This document shows positions 25,801 through 34,137 of a stretch of DNA of 64,000 bases, one piece after another. The stretch spans positions 1 to 64,000 of the forward strand of contig JBBRVG010000005.1 in the NCBI GenBank assembly GCA_038247115.1, in the 5' to 3' direction. The DNA comes from Pseudaeromonas sp038247115. GTDB taxonomy: Bacteria > Pseudomonadota > Gammaproteobacteria > Enterobacterales > Aeromonadaceae. The stretch's first letter is position 1. Each line of letters begins with the position of its first letter. Under the pieces are notes generated by a model that saw only the letters and a list, made by a program, of their open reading frames with translations, made no database searches and was not told the DNA's origin. The translations under genes were made by a program, and so were the position numbers.

Positions 25801-27166
25801 AATGGTGCATGTTCTGAATGCTGTTACGGGTGATGAGCTTTTCGCCTACATTCCAAGTACTAGTTACAAAAACTTATATCAATTGGCTCAACGCACATAT
25901 GATCAGAACCATAGGTTCTTTGTCGATGGAACGATCAAAGTGATAACGGTTAATATTGGGGGCAATTATAGAACGATTGCAGTTGGTACTTTTGGCTTCG
26001 GCGCCCAAGGCGCTTGGGCTTTGGATTTAACGACGCTGAAAGGTTTGACGCCTGCATCGGCGACGAATCGCCTTCTTTGGGAGTTGACGGATAGTGACTC
26101 ATCAAAAATCGGTTATATGATGAATGCCCCCGCCGTTGTTCCGGTGACTTCGGTCTATTCGACCAGTTGGGTTGCTATATTCGGCAACGGGTACAACAAC
26201 ACAGAAGTAGATGGCATTGCCGATGCAACCGGTGAGGGGAGCTTGCTAGTTACTGATTTACTGACTGGTCAGATTACTACCACTCTATTGACGAACAAGG
26301 GTAAATCGAGTGACCCAACAGGCGCTTCTCGTCCAAATGGTTTAACAGAACCGGTGGTCGCAGATTCAGATCTGGATGGAGAAGTGGATGCCCTATATTC
26401 TGGTGATTTATTTGGAAATGTCTGGAAGGCGGACATTAAGAATAAAGCTGTAGCGAGCTGGGCTTTTGAAACTGGCACAGATGGAAAACCTCAGCCAATG
26501 TTTGTTGCTACTAGCCGAGATAATCCAGCTGCTAGCCAACCGATTACTATTCGTCCTAGTGTTGCATATCACCCGAATGGTGGTTTAATGGTGATGGTTG
26601 GCACAGGTAAATATATAGAAACGACGGATGTTAGTGTAGAAGGTCAAACCACGCAGTCTGTATATGGGCTATGGGACAAACCAGGACGCACCGCAACCAT
26701 TACACGATCAAGTTTACTGGAGCAAACGATAGAAAACGAGATTGCAGCCACGCCCTACAATCATCGTGAAACCAGCATGAATCTTATTGATTGGGATACG
26801 AATAATGGCTGGCGTTTAGATTTGTATTACCAAAACAAGAATAATGGTGAGCGATTAAACTCTAAAATAGTGATTCGAAATACTATGGCTGCTTTCACAA
26901 CACTGATCCCTAGCATAGATCCTTGTACTGGTGGTGGTACAGGATGGTATATGGAAGTTGATATTTATACCGGCAGTAATAAAAACCTAGTCGAGCAGTC
27001 TGCATTGCTGGATGGGATCCCCAGTGAGCCTGTGGTTACCATTGTGCCGCAAGCCGATGGTGATAAAAAAATTATTAATAGAACAAAGATCAACGGTAAG
27101 AAACCATTTCCGTCTCCTGGAACTACGTTAAAAACAGGGTCAGTATCCTGGCAAATGCTGTATTAA
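22823..27166 (+). CDS. pilY1: PilY1-like tip protein (right operon), no canonical MIDAS, AT-rich
   Basis: 1447-residue secreted PilY1-family protein, 367 residues longer than the left copy. The signal peptide ends near YVEAA. Where the left PilY1 has a vWA DxSxS site, this one reads LVMLVMGRDHTLYYE, followed by an EF-hand-like loop (D64-x-D66-x-D68-G). The C-terminal propeller is conserved: FGANDGMVHVLNA, LFAYIPSTSYKNL, HRFFVDGT and the calcium loop DSDLDGEVD followed by YSGDLFGNVWKADIKN. AAGGAGAG precedes the ATG at 22823. The gene is markedly AT-rich: sampled 60-base blocks 23041-23100 and 25081-25140 each have 20 G+C, against 35 in 15001-15060 of the left pilY1. Confidence 0.88.
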   Translation: MKKLGHIIILCSMISGASFYVEAAELSLPSAPLFVPNQNLTSLVMLVMGRDHTLYYEAYNDASDLDKDGILDIHYDPKIDYYGLFDSHKCYTYASDLFSPSRTTSDKKCSNEWSGDFLNYLTTSRIDALRKVLYGGLRYNDSTSTVGVAPILTRSYIPKDAHSWGKTWDPAVMNTTEAGNIKISNYAPLKDDKVYFFASTTLFAAQDKPLLRVLETNKNPNPALYIWNWVSRESTDNSGNDTGGIAGDYMTGYSGAITSARKDYVVRVQVCVAGLLEDNCTKYPNGNYKPTGLLHDYGAGNEPKMEFGLISGSYINNISGGVLRAKIGKLKDEIDETTGKLKTRTGGVGIFDTLNKLKIVEFDGNRSSPQYVPCGWVKFGPISNGQCTDWGNPIGEMLYEAMRYFGGAGGDSGSGATEEFDVASDSNGLVHDSWDDPFKAPGRHWCDKPVNLIISDINPSYDSDQIPGSAFEKVAADPILSGLDVSKFTKSISELEGLDGKTFFIGDNNSETGKNTPTAKKIEHLGNIRGLSPQEPTKLGSFYSAGVAYYGHINDVNQYVPGGQKPRTMAVALASPLPEIKINFPNEKYVTLIPYAKSVGGSSISSAENGFQPTNTIVDYYVESKSDTKGKFRINFEDVEQGADHDMDMIVLYEYELVGTDQVKITLTSSYAGGGIDQHAGYVISGTTADGLYLDVKDIGGGKVPYHLDTVGNSPRSVGKETNDLPLTRTRTFTLNSNKTAAEILKSPLWYAAKWGSFKNENINKEKDRDDNGDDKPDNKEWNSIDKDNPDNYFLVTNANNLKEQLSAALDNASKDDSSGTSMSYTSSQITNDSFSFDSGFEARQWSGEVSAFAISGGIVNTDATWKASERLTAQGANNRVIVTMDSDGSKRVFSEPTSLAGSSSGLSSTQISALLSNITSTDVALKLSYVKTLVNYLRGDRTYEAKDKSVPLLGTPFRQRKNMLGDVVHSTPVYGVSAGDSQPFVIFGANDGMVHVLNAVTGDELFAYIPSTSYKNLYQLAQRTYDQNHRFFVDGTIKVITVNIGGNYRTIAVGTFGFGAQGAWALDLTTLKGLTPASATNRLLWELTDSDSSKIGYMMNAPAVVPVTSVYSTSWVAIFGNGYNNTEVDGIADATGEGSLLVTDLLTGQITTTLLTNKGKSSDPTGASRPNGLTEPVVADSDLDGEVDALYSGDLFGNVWKADIKNKAVASWAFETGTDGKPQPMFVATSRDNPAASQPITIRPSVAYHPNGGLMVMVGTGKYIETTDVSVEGQTTQSVYGLWDKPGRTATITRSSLLEQTIENEIAATPYNHRETSMNLIDWDTNNGWRLDLYYQNKNNGERLNSKIVIRNTMAAFTTLIPSIDPCTGGGTGWYMEVDIYTGSNKNLVEQSALLDGIPSEPVVTIVPQADGDKKIINRTKINGKKPFPSPGTTLKTGSVSWQMLY

Positions 27167-27183
27167 TCACCGTTATTTAGACT

Positions 27184-27211
27184 AAAAAGAGCCGCGTAGC
27201 GGCTCTTTTTT
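27184..27211. terminator. Bidirectional terminator, pilY1 / rlmJ
   Basis: AAAAAGAGCCGC (27184-27195) pairs with GCGGCTCTTTTT (27199-27210) around GTA. A-run and T-run on the two sides let it serve both converging genes. Confidence 0.92.
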
Positions 27212-27253
27212 ATTGGCAGGACTGCGGGGTGGTTGACTGCTGGAGGGAGGAAA

Positions 27254-28102
27254 TTACTCCGGCTTGGCGAGCCACTCCAGGCGCCAGCGGGCGTCGTTGC
27301 TCTGGGACAGTTGTTGGCACAAGCGAGGGAGCAAGGTTGTCAGCTGACCATCCAGCTGCCAGGGGGCGTTGAGGATCAACATGCCAGATCCATTCATGCC
27401 CCATTCATCAGGCTGTGCCGCCACTTCCAGCTCGGCGACCAGCACCGAAGGGAAGCCGGCATATTTGAATAACTCCAGCATGCTGCGGCTGCGATCCGCA
27501 TCCTTGCCGAGGATCGGATACCAGAGCGCATAGATGCCGGTCGACCACTTCTGCATGGCTTTTTTCAGGGTTTGCAGCACGCGCTGATAATCATCTTTGA
27601 GCTCGTAGGGCGGATCCATCAGTACCAGACCCCGGCGCGGAGTCGGGGGCAGCAAGGCCAGTAACCCTTCGAAGCCATCTCTGTGATGAATGGCGCTGCG
27701 ACTGTCGCTGCCCATATGACGGCGCAGGATCTCGATCTCCTGGTTGTGAAGCTCCATCAGCATCAGTTTGTCCTGCTCACGCAGCAGGTGGCGGGCAATT
27801 TCCGGCGAGCCGGGATAAAAACGCAGCTCGGACTCATTGAGGGTGGCGATGATGTCCCAGTAGGCGGCCAGCTCAGGCCAGTGTTGGCGCTCCGGCCACA
27901 GACGGGCTATGCCATCCAGATATTCGGCTTTTTTCTGCGGCCATTCGCCACTCAGATCGTAACAGCCGCCACCGGCATGGGTATCCAGATAGCAGAAGGG
28001 TTTGTCCTTGGTCTTGAGCTGTTCGATGATCAGGGTCTCGACGGCGTGCTTGAGGACGTCGGCGTGGTTACCGGCGTGAAAGGCGTGACGATAACTCAGC
28101 AT
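27254..28102 (-). CDS. rlmJ: 23S rRNA (adenine2030-N6)-methyltransferase
   Basis: 282-residue RlmJ, which methylates A2030 of 23S rRNA using S-adenosylmethionine. MLSYRHAFHAGNHADVLKH is the characteristic N-terminus. LDTHAGGGCYDL is the SAM motif and VLMDPPYELKDDY holds the DPPY catalytic motif, followed by ALWYPI. Length matches E. coli RlmJ. It overlaps the upstream TIGR02444 gene by seven bases and is the last gene of the yheS-TIGR02444-rlmJ operon. Confidence 0.95.
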   Translation of the reverse strand: MLSYRHAFHAGNHADVLKHAVETLIIEQLKTKDKPFCYLDTHAGGGCYDLSGEWPQKKAEYLDGIARLWPERQHWPELAAYWDIIATLNESELRFYPGSPEIARHLLREQDKLMLMELHNQEIEILRRHMGSDSRSAIHHRDGFEGLLALLPPTPRRGLVLMDPPYELKDDYQRVLQTLKKAMQKWSTGIYALWYPILGKDADRSRSMLELFKYAGFPSVLVAELEVAAQPDEWGMNGSGMLILNAPWQLDGQLTTLLPRLCQQLSQSNDARWRLEWLAKPE

Positions 28103-28638
28103 GGGGATCCCTCGGATAAAGGCGGCAGGGGCGTGCTGCCAGCGGTGTGGATGATGGAAGCCTGAGCCAGCAAGAGTGTCATCAGGTCCTGGCGTTGAGG
28201 TGTGGCAACACCGATAGATTCAAGATAGTCGGCCAGGGCCGAACCTGGCTTTGTCGTGTCCGGATCTGGGGTGCCCGGAGCTGTGGAATGAGCGTCGGAA
28301 CATGGCTGAGCCTCCAGAGCGGCCAGCAGTCGTTGCTGCATCTGCCGCTCCAGGGATAATTCATGGGTCAGCAAGCGGGCATAATCACTGGGCGCCAGCT
28401 TGGGTTTCAGGGCGCGACGCAGCAGTCGCCAATCCTGCAATACCGGTAGCAAGGGGGCTGCCGCATATACCAGGGGGCGGTAACTGCCCTGCCAGCCACG
28501 GGTCTGCAACAGCGCCAGCAACAGCAACAGGTTCACCTCGGCACCGTTCTGGTGTTGGGCCAGCAAGCAGGCGGATTGCACGGCGGGGGCCGCATACAGA
28601 CTCTGGCTCAACGCCCAGAACTCATTCGCCGTCAGCAA
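28096..28638 (-). CDS. TIGR02444/DUF2390 family protein
   Basis: 180-residue protein of the TIGR02444 (DUF2390) family: EFWALSQSLYA, then CLLAQHQNGAEVNLLLLLALL. Predicted helical, cytoplasmic, no catalytic motif visible. It overlaps yheS by 17 bases and rlmJ by seven, so it is cotranslated with both. In many gammaproteobacteria this gene adjoins the ABC-F gene yheS. Function unknown; a proline/threonine-rich low-complexity stretch lies around residues 110-130. Confidence 0.82.
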   Translation of the reverse strand: MLTANEFWALSQSLYAAPAVQSACLLAQHQNGAEVNLLLLLALLQTRGWQGSYRPLVYAAAPLLPVLQDWRLLRRALKPKLAPSDYARLLTHELSLERQMQQRLLAALEAQPCSDAHSTAPGTPDPDTTKPGSALADYLESIGVATPQRQDLMTLLLAQASIIHTAGSTPLPPLSEGSPC

Positions 28639-30538
28639 AGGCTTGCTCCCTGGCTTCGAGATCTTCGCCGAGGGTCATCCATTCCATCTCGACGGCTTCG
28701 AGCTGATTTTTCAGCGGACCTTGCTGCGCCAGCAACTGGGTCAGTTTGCCCTTGGCGCTTTCGGTGTAGAGCTCTGGATCGCCCATCGCCTGCTCTATGG
28801 TGGCGAGCTGCTGCTGCAGTTTTTCCATCTGGGCTTCGAGCTTTTCCAGTTTCTGCTTTAGCGGGCGCATCGCCTGCCGGAACTCGGCTTCCCGACGTTT
28901 CTGATCCTTGCGCGTGGCGGCGGAGTTACTGCCACCCTCGCTGCTACCGTCATTGCTATTCTGGCTCTTCTCCAGAGCCAGCAGCCACTTGTGGTAGTCA
29001 TCCAGATCGCCGTCGAACACTTCCACCCGCTTGTCATGGACCAGATAGAGATCGTCGGTGGTGGTGCGCAGCAAGTGTCTGTCGTGGGAGACGATGACCA
29101 TGGCGCCTTCGAAGCCTTGTAAGGCCATGGTCAGGGCTTCACGCATCTCCAGATCCAGGTGGTTGGTCGGTTCATCCAGCAGCAACAGGTTGGGTTTGCC
29201 CCAGACTACCAACGCCAGCACCAGACGCGCTTTTTCACCGCCCGAGAAGGGACCTACCGGATCCAGCGCCTTGTCGCCCTGAAAGCCGAAGCCACCTAAG
29301 AAGCTGCGGAGCTCCTGCTCGGTTTTATCGGGAGCCAGGCGTGCCAGGTGGGCCAGCGGAGTATCGTCATTGCGCAAATACTCCAGCTGGTGCTGGGCAA
29401 AATAGCCAATCTTGACGCCACGGGCCAGCTCCAGCTTGCCGGACAAGGGCGCTAGCTCACCGGCCAGCAACTTGATGAAGGTGGATTTACCGGCACCGTT
29501 GCGGCCGAGCAGACCAATGCGCGAGCCGGGTACCAGATTGAGCTTGATCTTCTCCAGGATCAACTTGTCGCCATAACCGGCACTCAGGTTTTCCATCATC
29601 ATCAGCGGCGTCGGCAGGGCATCGGGCTCGCGGAAGCTGAACTGGAATTGGGAGTCGACATGGGCCGGGAGAATACGCTCCATCCGCTCCATGGCCTTGA
29701 GTCGGCTCTGGGCCTGACGGGCCTTGCTGGCCTTGTAGCGGAAGCGGTCTATGTATTCCTGCATGTGGGTCAGCGCCACTTGCTGCTTCTCGAATAGCGA
29801 TTGCTGCTGGGCCAGCATTTCGGCCCGTTGCAGTTCGAAGTCGGAGTAGCCGCCTGTGTATTCGTTGAGCTTGCCATTTTCGATGTGAATGATGCGGTTG
29901 ATCACCCGATCCAGAAAATCCCGGTCGTGGGAGATGAGGATCAGGGTGCCGCGGTAGCTCTTGAGCCAGCCTTCAAGCCAGATCACCGCATCCAGATCCA
30001 GGTGGTTGGTCGGTTCATCCAGCAGCAACAGATCTGAACGGCAGAGCAGGGCCTGGGCCAGGTTCAGGCGCATACGCCAGCCCCCGGAGAAGGCACGAAC
30101 CGGCGATTCATGCAAAGTGCTGGCAAATCCCAGACCGTGCAGCAGGGTTCCGGCCCGGGCGCGGATACTATAGCCACCGATGGCTTCGAGCTTGCCATGC
30201 AATTCGGCAACCTTGATGCCGTCACCCTGTTGTTCGGCCTGGGCCAGCTCGGCCTCCAGGGCCCGGTATTCCCGGTCACCATCCATCACATACTCCAGCG
30301 CTGGTTTATCCAGCGCCGGGGTTTCCTGGGCCACACTCGACATCTGCCAGCCGGAAGGGACCGACAGGGTGCCGTTATCGACCGCGAGTTCCCCTTTGAG
30401 CAGGGCAAAGAAGGAGGATTTTCCGCAGCCGTTCTTGCCGACCAACCCGACCTTATGGCCGGGAAATATGGTGGCAGAGGCGTTATCCAGCAGCTTGCTA
30501 TTGCCGCGTAACAGTTCGATTTCACTGGCGATGATCAT
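28622..30538 (-). CDS. yheS: ABC-F family ATPase YheS
   Basis: 638-residue ABC-F protein with two ATPase domains and no membrane segment. Walker A motifs are GLVGKNGCGKSS and GLLGRNGAGKST. The signatures AFSGGWRMR and PFSGGEKAR each precede LLLDEPTNHLDL. A linker helix pair lies between them (about 240-310), and the C-terminal coiled coil is charged (KQKLEKLEAQMEKLQQQL). ABC-F proteins act on the ribosome, clearing stalled complexes or antibiotics. First gene of the operon; overlaps the next gene by 17 bases. Confidence 0.95.
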   Translation of the reverse strand: MIIASEIELLRGNSKLLDNASATIFPGHKVGLVGKNGCGKSSFFALLKGELAVDNGTLSVPSGWQMSSVAQETPALDKPALEYVMDGDREYRALEAELAQAEQQGDGIKVAELHGKLEAIGGYSIRARAGTLLHGLGFASTLHESPVRAFSGGWRMRLNLAQALLCRSDLLLLDEPTNHLDLDAVIWLEGWLKSYRGTLILISHDRDFLDRVINRIIHIENGKLNEYTGGYSDFELQRAEMLAQQQSLFEKQQVALTHMQEYIDRFRYKASKARQAQSRLKAMERMERILPAHVDSQFQFSFREPDALPTPLMMMENLSAGYGDKLILEKIKLNLVPGSRIGLLGRNGAGKSTFIKLLAGELAPLSGKLELARGVKIGYFAQHQLEYLRNDDTPLAHLARLAPDKTEQELRSFLGGFGFQGDKALDPVGPFSGGEKARLVLALVVWGKPNLLLLDEPTNHLDLEMREALTMALQGFEGAMVIVSHDRHLLRTTTDDLYLVHDKRVEVFDGDLDDYHKWLLALEKSQNSNDGSSEGGSNSAATRKDQKRREAEFRQAMRPLKQKLEKLEAQMEKLQQQLATIEQAMGDPELYTESAKGKLTQLLAQQGPLKNQLEAVEMEWMTLGEDLEAREQAFADGE

Positions 30539-30605
30539 GGTGCATCTCGTCGTTCAGGCAGGGATGACCTGCGGGCGAAAATAGGGAAGGCTCCGGCTGC
30601 TGCCT

Positions 30606-31316
30606 TCAGGGGCGATAGCGTTGCTGGGCTTGCTGGTATTGTTCCAGCGTACTGAATCCGGCCTGGCGGAAGGCTCGCTCCTCGCTCAGCCCCTGCTTGA
30701 GGTGCTGCAGGGTCTGGTACAACTGCCACTGTTCCAGCCATTCGATGAGGCCCAGATCCAGTTGCTGCTTGAACTGATCCAGCACCTCCCGTGGCGAGAG
30801 TCCCTGGGCCTGTTGGCAGGCATCGGCGATCGCCGTCAGATCGCCGCCCTGACGCAGGGTGGCAAGGGCACACTGCACGCCCTTGCTCAACGGCACTGCG
30901 GCATGGCTGCTGATTTTGTATTCCGGTAACAGATCGGCCAGCAGACGGCTCAAGCGACCGCTATGGCCTTGCCAGTCCAGCGGGGCGGCTGCCAACTGCT
31001 GTTCCAGGCGTTCCAGCAGGGGCAAGATCAGGGGATGATGATGCACAAATCCCGCCGCGCGAGGGCGTTCACCACGGACCCGGACCGAGAAGCGGATACG
31101 GTTGAAACGGCAGCCTTGCCACAACGTCAGGCCATGCAGGCAATCGGCGGGCAGCCAGAACAGATCGCCCTGACGTAATACAAATTCGTCACGGCCAAGA
31201 CGCATCAGCAAGCTGCCAGCGCGCAGGTGAAGTAACTGGTCGGAGGGCTGGCGATGACGGCCAAGCAATTCCAGTCGTTGCGCCGACTGGGTTTCAAAAT
31301 GAACTGGATAAGACAT
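30606..31316 (-). CDS. AraC-family-like regulator
   Basis: 236-residue protein with an N-terminal cupin-like sensor (RAGSLLMRLGRDEFVLRQGDLFWLPADCLH) and a C-terminal helical DNA-binding region resembling AraC: ALATLRQGGDLTAIADACQQ, then EERAFRQAGFSTLEQYQQA. The second helix-turn-helix retains the GF-x(2)-x-YF-like pattern only loosely (GFSTLEQY), so its DNA binding may be atypical. The ATG at 31316 is used; a TTG at 31325 is possible. It lies between yheS (same strand, 67 bases apart) and the divergent slyD. Target and ligand unknown. Confidence 0.7.
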   Translation of the reverse strand: MSYPVHFETQSAQRLELLGRHRQPSDQLLHLRAGSLLMRLGRDEFVLRQGDLFWLPADCLHGLTLWQGCRFNRIRFSVRVRGERPRAAGFVHHHPLILPLLERLEQQLAAAPLDWQGHSGRLSRLLADLLPEYKISSHAAVPLSKGVQCALATLRQGGDLTAIADACQQAQGLSPREVLDQFKQQLDLGLIEWLEQWQLYQTLQHLKQGLSEERAFRQAGFSTLEQYQQAQQRYRP

Positions 31317-31504
31317 GAACGCCAACAGGCCTAAAAACGATGGGGCGGATTATACGCAAAAATGTGCGCACAAGGCAGATTCACTGTGTTTTTCCTGGCT
31401 TTTCGCCTTGGTGGGAGAGTGTTCACTCCGATTTTTTTCCGGTATGCTGGGCGCAACTTTTTTACGCCCCACTGTTGCCGGGGCGCCAACACCGGGAACC
31501 TGAC

Positions 31505-32131
31505 ATGAAAGTAAGCCATCTGAGCGTTGTTACCCTCGACTATTCCGTTTCTGACGAGTCCGGCGACGTGCTGGACAGCACCGAAGGCCGCGAGCCGCTG
31601 GTTTACCTGCATGGCGCAGGTTTTCTGGTTCCGGGTCTGGAGAAGGCGCTGTATGACCGTGATATCGGTGACAGCTTCGAACTGGATGTCGCGGCGGCTG
31701 AGGCCTACGGCGAATACGAAGACGATCTGGTCCAAAGCGTACCGGGCGAGCTGTTTGACGGCATGGAAGTGGCCGAAGGTGACACCTTTGTTGCCGATAC
31801 CGATGATGGTCACCGCCCTGTGACTGTGGTCGAAGTGACCGAAGAGTTTGTCAAGGTCGATGCCAACCATCCGCTGGCGGGTGTGAATCTGCATTTCAGC
31901 GTCGCTGTGCGTGATGTGCGAGCGGCCACGGCGGAAGAGATTGCCCATGGCCACGTCCATGGTGCCGATGACCATCACCATGGTCACGAAGGTTGCTGCG
32001 GTGGTCATGGTCACGACCATGATCATGGCGATGACCATGAGTGCTGTGGTGGTAAGGGTCATGACCATGATCACGACCATGCCGAAAAGGCTGAGGGTTG
32101 CTGCGGTGGCGGTGGTTGCGGTCGTCACTAA
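31505..32131 (+). CDS. slyD: FKBP-type peptidyl-prolyl isomerase SlyD with metal-binding tail
   Basis: 208-residue SlyD: prolyl isomerase and chaperone that also delivers nickel for hydrogenase maturation. The FKBP core (about 1-70 and 120-145) has GREPLVYLHGAGFLVPGLEK; the insert-in-flap chaperone domain lies between. From about residue 148 the tail is almost entirely His, Cys, Asp and Gly, with repeated GHDHDHD and three CC pairs (EGCCGG, HECCGG, EGCCGG), a high-capacity metal-binding tail. The ATG at 31505 is used; the open frame upstream is non-homologous. A shared terminator follows. Confidence 0.95.
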   Translation: MKVSHLSVVTLDYSVSDESGDVLDSTEGREPLVYLHGAGFLVPGLEKALYDRDIGDSFELDVAAAEAYGEYEDDLVQSVPGELFDGMEVAEGDTFVADTDDGHRPVTVVEVTEEFVKVDANHPLAGVNLHFSVAVRDVRAATAEEIAHGHVHGADDHHHGHEGCCGGHGHDHDHGDDHECCGGKGHDHDHDHAEKAEGCCGGGGCGRH

Positions 32132-32184
32132 GAGCAGAGCTTGCCTGGCGAGGATCTGAGCCAGACTCGCTAGCCAGACCTTAG

Positions 32185-32214
32185 AAAAATGCCCTCATGA
32201 TGAGGGCATTTTTT
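32185..32214. terminator. Bidirectional terminator, slyD / dxs
   Basis: TGCCCTCA (32190-32197) pairs with TGAGGGCA (32201-32208), loop TGA, with A-run before and T-run after. Confidence 0.9.
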
Positions 32215-32252
32215 ATGGCTTGAAACAAGCACTGAGTGGCGAGCTGGCGAGG

Positions 32253-34118
32253 TCAGGCCGCGACAAACTGCCGGATACTGGCTTCGATGCCGGCTGCATC
32301 CAGCCCCAGCAGTTGCAGGATTTCGGTCTGGGAGCCCTGCTCGATGAAACGATCCGGCAGGCCCAGATTTAGCACCGGTTTGTAGACGCGCAGTCGCTGC
32401 AGGGCCTCATTGACCGCCGAACCTGCGCCGCCACAGAGTGAACCCTCTTCCAGCGTCACCAGCGTCTGGTGACTGGCCGCCAGCTCTGCCAGCAGAGCTT
32501 CATCCAGTGGTTTGACAAAGCGCATATCCACCAGGGTGGCATCCAGCGCCTCGGCGACCGGTTTGGCCTGCTGCAACAGGGTGCCGAAGGCCAGAATGGC
32601 GATCTCCTTGCCCTGACGCAGCAGGCGTCCGCGACCGATAGGCAGTGACTGCATGGCAACTTGCGGTGTGATACCCGAGCCGATACCTCGTGGATAGCGC
32701 ACCGCCGCCGGGCTGCCTAATTGAAAACCTGTGTAGAGCATCTGCCGACACTCGTCTTCATCTGACGGCGTCATGATGGTCAGGTTGGGGATGGTGCGCA
32801 GGAAGCTGATATCAAACGCCCCCTGGTGGGTCGGGCCATCGGCACCGACGATCCCGGCGCGGTCGATGGCAAACAGCACCGGCAAATTCTGCAGCGCCAC
32901 ATCGTGGATCAGCTGATCATAGGCCCGTTGCAGGAAGCTGGAGTAGATGGCGACAACTGGCTTCAAGCCTTCGATGGCCATGCCTGCGGCCAGGGTGACG
33001 GCATGTTGCTCGGCAATGGCGACATCAAAGTAGCGGTCGGGGAATTGCTGGGAAAACTCGACCATGCCGGAACCTTCGCGCATGGCCGGGGTGATGCCAA
33101 TCAGTTTCTCATCCTGCGCCGCCATGTCACACAGCCACTGGCCGAAGATGGTCGAGAACCCGGGCTTGCCGCCGCTGGTTTTGGGCAGGCAGTCATCGTC
33201 TGGATTGAACTTGGGCACACCGTGATAACCGATGGGATCTTTTTCGGCGGGCTCGTAGCCCTTGCCCTTCTTGGTCATCACATGCAACAACTGGGGCCCC
33301 TTGAGCTGACGCATGTTCTTCAGAGTACTGATCAGGGCGTTGACATCATGACCATCGATGGGGCCTATATAGTTGAAACCGAACTCCTCGAACAGGGTGC
33401 CCGGGATCACCATGCCCTTGATGTGTTCTTCGGCGCGGCGCGCTAGCTCTTTCACGGGTGGCAAACCGGAGAGCACCTTCTTGCCGCCTTCGCGGATGGT
33501 GGTATAGAGCTGACCGGAGAGCCAGCGCGCCAGATGATTGTTCAGGGCGCCGACATTCTCGGAGATGGACATCTCGTTGTCGTTGAGGATCACCAGCAGA
33601 TCTTCATGGAGATCGCCGGCATGGTTCAGTGCCTCAAACGCCATACCGGCGGTCAGGGCTCCATCCCCGATGATGGCCACGGCCTTGCGGCCCAGACCTT
33701 CCTTCTTGGCGGCGATCGCCATGCCCAGCGCAGCCCCGATGGAGGTGCTGGAGTGTCCGACGCAGAGGGTGTCGTATTCGCTCTCTTCGCGCCAGGGGAA
33801 AGGGTGCAAGCCGTCTTTCTGGCGAATGGTCTGCATGCGATCCCGGCGTCCGGTGAGGATCTTGTGGGGATAGGCCTGATGGCCAACATCCCAGACCAGA
33901 CGATCTACCGGGGTCTGGTAGACATAATGCAAGGCCACCGTCAGTTCGACGACGCCGAGACCCGAGGCCAGATGGCCACTGCTGCGGCTGACGGAGCGCA
34001 GCAGGAATTGCCGCAATTCATCGCACAGGGCGGTCAGACGCTCCTGCGGCAATTGCCGCAGTTCATCCGGAGTATTGGCCTGGGCCAGGAGCGGGTAATG
34101 ACTAATATCGAGACTCAT
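32253..34118 (-). CDS. dxs: 1-deoxy-D-xylulose-5-phosphate synthase
   Basis: 621-residue Dxs, which condenses pyruvate and glyceraldehyde-3-phosphate to start the MEP isoprenoid pathway and feeds thiamine and pyridoxal synthesis. The thiamine-pyrophosphate motif GDGALTAGMAFEALNHAG...NDN is present, as are SSGHLASGLG, WDVGHQAYPHKI, IAEQHAVTLAAGMA and the C-terminal domain LPDRFIEQGSQ. The ATG at 34118 is used. It follows ispA after 19 bases in the xseB-ispA-dxs operon, the same order as in E. coli. Confidence 0.97.
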   Translation of the reverse strand: MSLDISHYPLLAQANTPDELRQLPQERLTALCDELRQFLLRSVSRSSGHLASGLGVVELTVALHYVYQTPVDRLVWDVGHQAYPHKILTGRRDRMQTIRQKDGLHPFPWREESEYDTLCVGHSSTSIGAALGMAIAAKKEGLGRKAVAIIGDGALTAGMAFEALNHAGDLHEDLLVILNDNEMSISENVGALNNHLARWLSGQLYTTIREGGKKVLSGLPPVKELARRAEEHIKGMVIPGTLFEEFGFNYIGPIDGHDVNALISTLKNMRQLKGPQLLHVMTKKGKGYEPAEKDPIGYHGVPKFNPDDDCLPKTSGGKPGFSTIFGQWLCDMAAQDEKLIGITPAMREGSGMVEFSQQFPDRYFDVAIAEQHAVTLAAGMAIEGLKPVVAIYSSFLQRAYDQLIHDVALQNLPVLFAIDRAGIVGADGPTHQGAFDISFLRTIPNLTIMTPSDEDECRQMLYTGFQLGSPAAVRYPRGIGSGITPQVAMQSLPIGRGRLLRQGKEIAILAFGTLLQQAKPVAEALDATLVDMRFVKPLDEALLAELAASHQTLVTLEEGSLCGGAGSAVNEALQRLRVYKPVLNLGLPDRFIEQGSQTEILQLLGLDAAGIEASIRQFVAA

Positions 34119-34137
34119 CAAATACTTCTATAGGCGA

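Noticed and set aside
31331..32128. Minus-strand frame rich in Met, Thr and Val opposite slyD
   Set aside because: Its odd composition comes from the complement of the His/Asp-rich slyD tail.
32826..34133. Plus-strand frames opposite dxs
   Set aside because: Dxs motifs on the minus strand are complete; these are shadows.
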